DNA from: Mangifera indica
Lineage: Eukaryota > Streptophyta > Magnoliopsida > Sapindales > Anacardiaceae
Reading direction: 5' to 3'
DNA: 64,000 bases
Assembly: GCF_011075055.1 (NCBI RefSeq)
Contig: NC_058143.1
Span: forward strand, 12,477,057 to 12,541,056
Both the position numbers and the translations under genes were made by a program. Positions 62,257 to 64,000 of the stretch are shown piece by piece (within the stretch, counting starts at the first letter, position 1; each line of letters begins with the position of its first letter). Under the pieces are notes generated by a model. It was not told the DNA's origin, did not search any database, and saw only the letters and a list, made by a program, of their open reading frames with translations.

Positions 62257-62268
62257 CTCCCCCTCAAG
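62257..62268 (-). promoter_or_regulatory. Polypurine tract of the copia element
   Basis: On the minus strand TTGAGGGGGAG directly precedes the LTR start TGTTG. This is the classic copia plus-strand priming site, located immediately after the pol stop. Confidence 0.8.
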
Positions 62269-64000
62269 TTGGTGCATAAATGTCACACATGCCCAATTTG
62301 TCTACAAAATTTGAGAATACTCGGTTTGAGACTGCTTTGGTAAGTATATCAACCAATTGATCCTCTGATCGAATCTTAGGCAATTCCACAATCTTTTCAT
62401 CCAACTTTTCTTTAATGAAAAATCTATCCACTTCGACATGCTTTGTACGATCATGTTGTATTGGATTATGAGCAATATCACATGCTGCTTTATTATCACA
62501 AAATAGTTGGATAGGTTGGTTAGTTGAATAACCCAAATCCTGCAAAAGGAGTTTTAACCATAACGTCTCATAAATTCCAAGTGCCATACTTTTGAATTCA
62601 GCTTCAGCACTTGACCAAGCTACAACATTTTGTTTTTTGCTTCTCCATGTCACAAGATTACCTCCTAGAAAGGTAAAGTAACCAAACGTAGATCGCCTGT
62701 TATTGACATCACCTGCCCAATCAGCATCAATATATGCTTTTATACTTTGATAGTCTTCATTTTTAGTGAACAATACTCCTTTCCCTGGAGCAGATTTCAA
62801 GTACCTTAGAATGCACATAACAACATTCATATGTTGTTCTTCAGGATTGTGCATAAACTGGCTAATAATACCCAAGGTATGTGATAAGTACATCAATCTC
62901 CTTACAAGTCTTTGATATCTTCCTTTATTAATTGGTACTTGACTGGTCTCTTCACGAAGCTTTAAGCCTTCTTCTACTAGTGTATCAACTGATTGACATA
63001 CAAGTATACCAATTTCCTACAATAAATCTAAGACATTTTCTTTGAGATAGAAATATTCCTTTATTAGATCGGGATACTTCAATCCCAAGAAAATACTTTA
63101 GAGAGCCTAGATATTTCATTTCAAATTCTTTGGACAAGTAGTTTGAAGAGCTTTCCTTTCTTCAAGATCATTTCCTATAACCACCATATCATCCACATAT
63201 ACAATGAGTGCAGTGATTTTTCCTTGCTATTTTTTTAGGAAAAGAGTATGATCTAAATTACTCTGATTGTAGCCAAAGGCTCTCATGGATTTTGTGAACC
63301 TTCCAAACCATGCAATGATTTCTTTAGCCTACAGACCTTCTGGTTATGTTTTTCTAGTATCTTATACCCTGGTGGGAGATCCATGTAGACTTCTTTGAAT
63401 AGTTCACCATGTAGAAAAGCATTCTTCACATCAAATTGTTGTAATGGCTAATCTAAGTTTGCAGCTAAGGACAACAATACACGAATTGTGTTGATTTTAG
63501 CTACAGGAGCAAATGTTTCTGTGTAATCAATCCCATAGGTCTGAGTGTATCCCTTTGCTACCAACCTTGCTTTAAAGCGTTCAATTGTGTCATCTGCCTT
63601 GTACTTCACAGTGTAAATCCATCGACATCCAACTAGTTTCTTTTCGAGTGGAAGATCAACGAGTTCCCATGTTTCATTCTTTTCCAGAGATTCCATTTCC
63701 TTGTTTATAGTTGTCTTCCATCTTGGGTCTGCTAAGGCTTCCTGCACACTATTAGAAATAGATACAATAGATAATTGATTCAAAAATGACATGTTTGATT
63801 CCGACAAACGATGGTTAGACACATAATGACTCATAGGATATTTTACTTTACTAGACAATTCAGGTTCATATGTGGGTTTAGGAGTACCTCTATTTTGACG
63901 TTGTGGTAACTGTCTTTTGTGTGGCTCAGGATTATCTTTAACAAGTGATTGGTGTGGTATGTCAGATCAAAGTGTAGTCATATTTTCAAAGATCTCGATG
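62264..64000 (-). pseudogene. Ty1/copia pol: reverse transcriptase and RNase H, decayed, continues past window
   Basis: The minus strand holds the start of the reverse transcriptase (63858-63448: [53 protein letters not shown]). A TAG replaces Trp, and several stops and shifts follow, with the YVDD active site still readable at 63188-63202 (VYVDD). RNase H is open from 62896 to 62264: YIDADWAG, RRSTFGYFTF, WSSAEAEFKSMA, FCDNKAACDIAHNPIQHDRT and a C-terminal LVDILTKAVSN. Integrase and gag would lie beyond 64000. The element is replication-dead because of the interrupted polymerase frame. Confidence 0.88.

Overview
This is a repeat-rich, AT-rich stretch of a plant nuclear genome, almost certainly a eudicot. 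The evidence is intron-containing genes with GT..AG splice sites, CNL-type resistance-gene relics, receptor-like-protein LRRs, a plant PWWP gene, Ulp1-carrying Mutator elements (MULEs), a hAT element and a Ty1/copia element. The protein flavour would suit a woody rosid, but I cannot name the species. Only two genes look intact: a PWWP-domain gene on the minus strand (43036-48153, 4 exons, 790 aa) and an unrecognised acidic, repeat-containing nuclear-type protein on the plus strand (54989-58862, 4 exons, 948 aa).

Layout. 0.6-2.3 kb: first copy of a truncated NB-ARC relic, joined to a piece of an LRR receptor-like protein. 2341-12839: a 10.5-kb MULE inserted in that LRR, with a perfect 9-bp target duplication. 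It carries a MURA transposase remnant lacking its catalytic core on the plus strand and a DUF1985/Ulp1-type peptidase gene on the minus strand. Its inner ends are inverted arrays of a ~119-bp repeat, and an 839-bp near-palindromic foldback element sits inside its right end. 13.3-16.9 kb: a second decayed MULE of the same class in the opposite orientation (Ulp-like gene plus, transposase minus).

19.6-36.2 kb: three more copies of the NB-ARC relic in a dispersed segmental duplication, two of them with antisense aldo-keto reductase last-exon fragments. This part is peppered with a 934-bp hAT element (8-bp target duplication) and a family of MULE-type MITEs with TIRs around GACTATTTCCCACCCAAG, several with perfect 9-bp target duplications. 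A PP2C fragment lies at 28.2 kb. 37.2-41.4 kb: two tandem decayed aldo-keto reductase copies. 43-59 kb: the two intact genes, with more MITEs between them. 62.0-64.0 kb: the 3' part of a decayed Ty1/copia element on the minus strand, running off the window.

The most interesting biology is in the paired Ulp1-bearing MULEs. Both Ulp-like copies have lost the catalytic cysteine by the same Cys-to-Tyr change, and in the second copy His, Asp and Cys are all replaced. The four NB-ARC relics share one truncated design and one altered P-loop (GKNT), so the family was already altered when it was copied. Coordinates were derived by eye; splice sites and repeat edges were checked by hand only.
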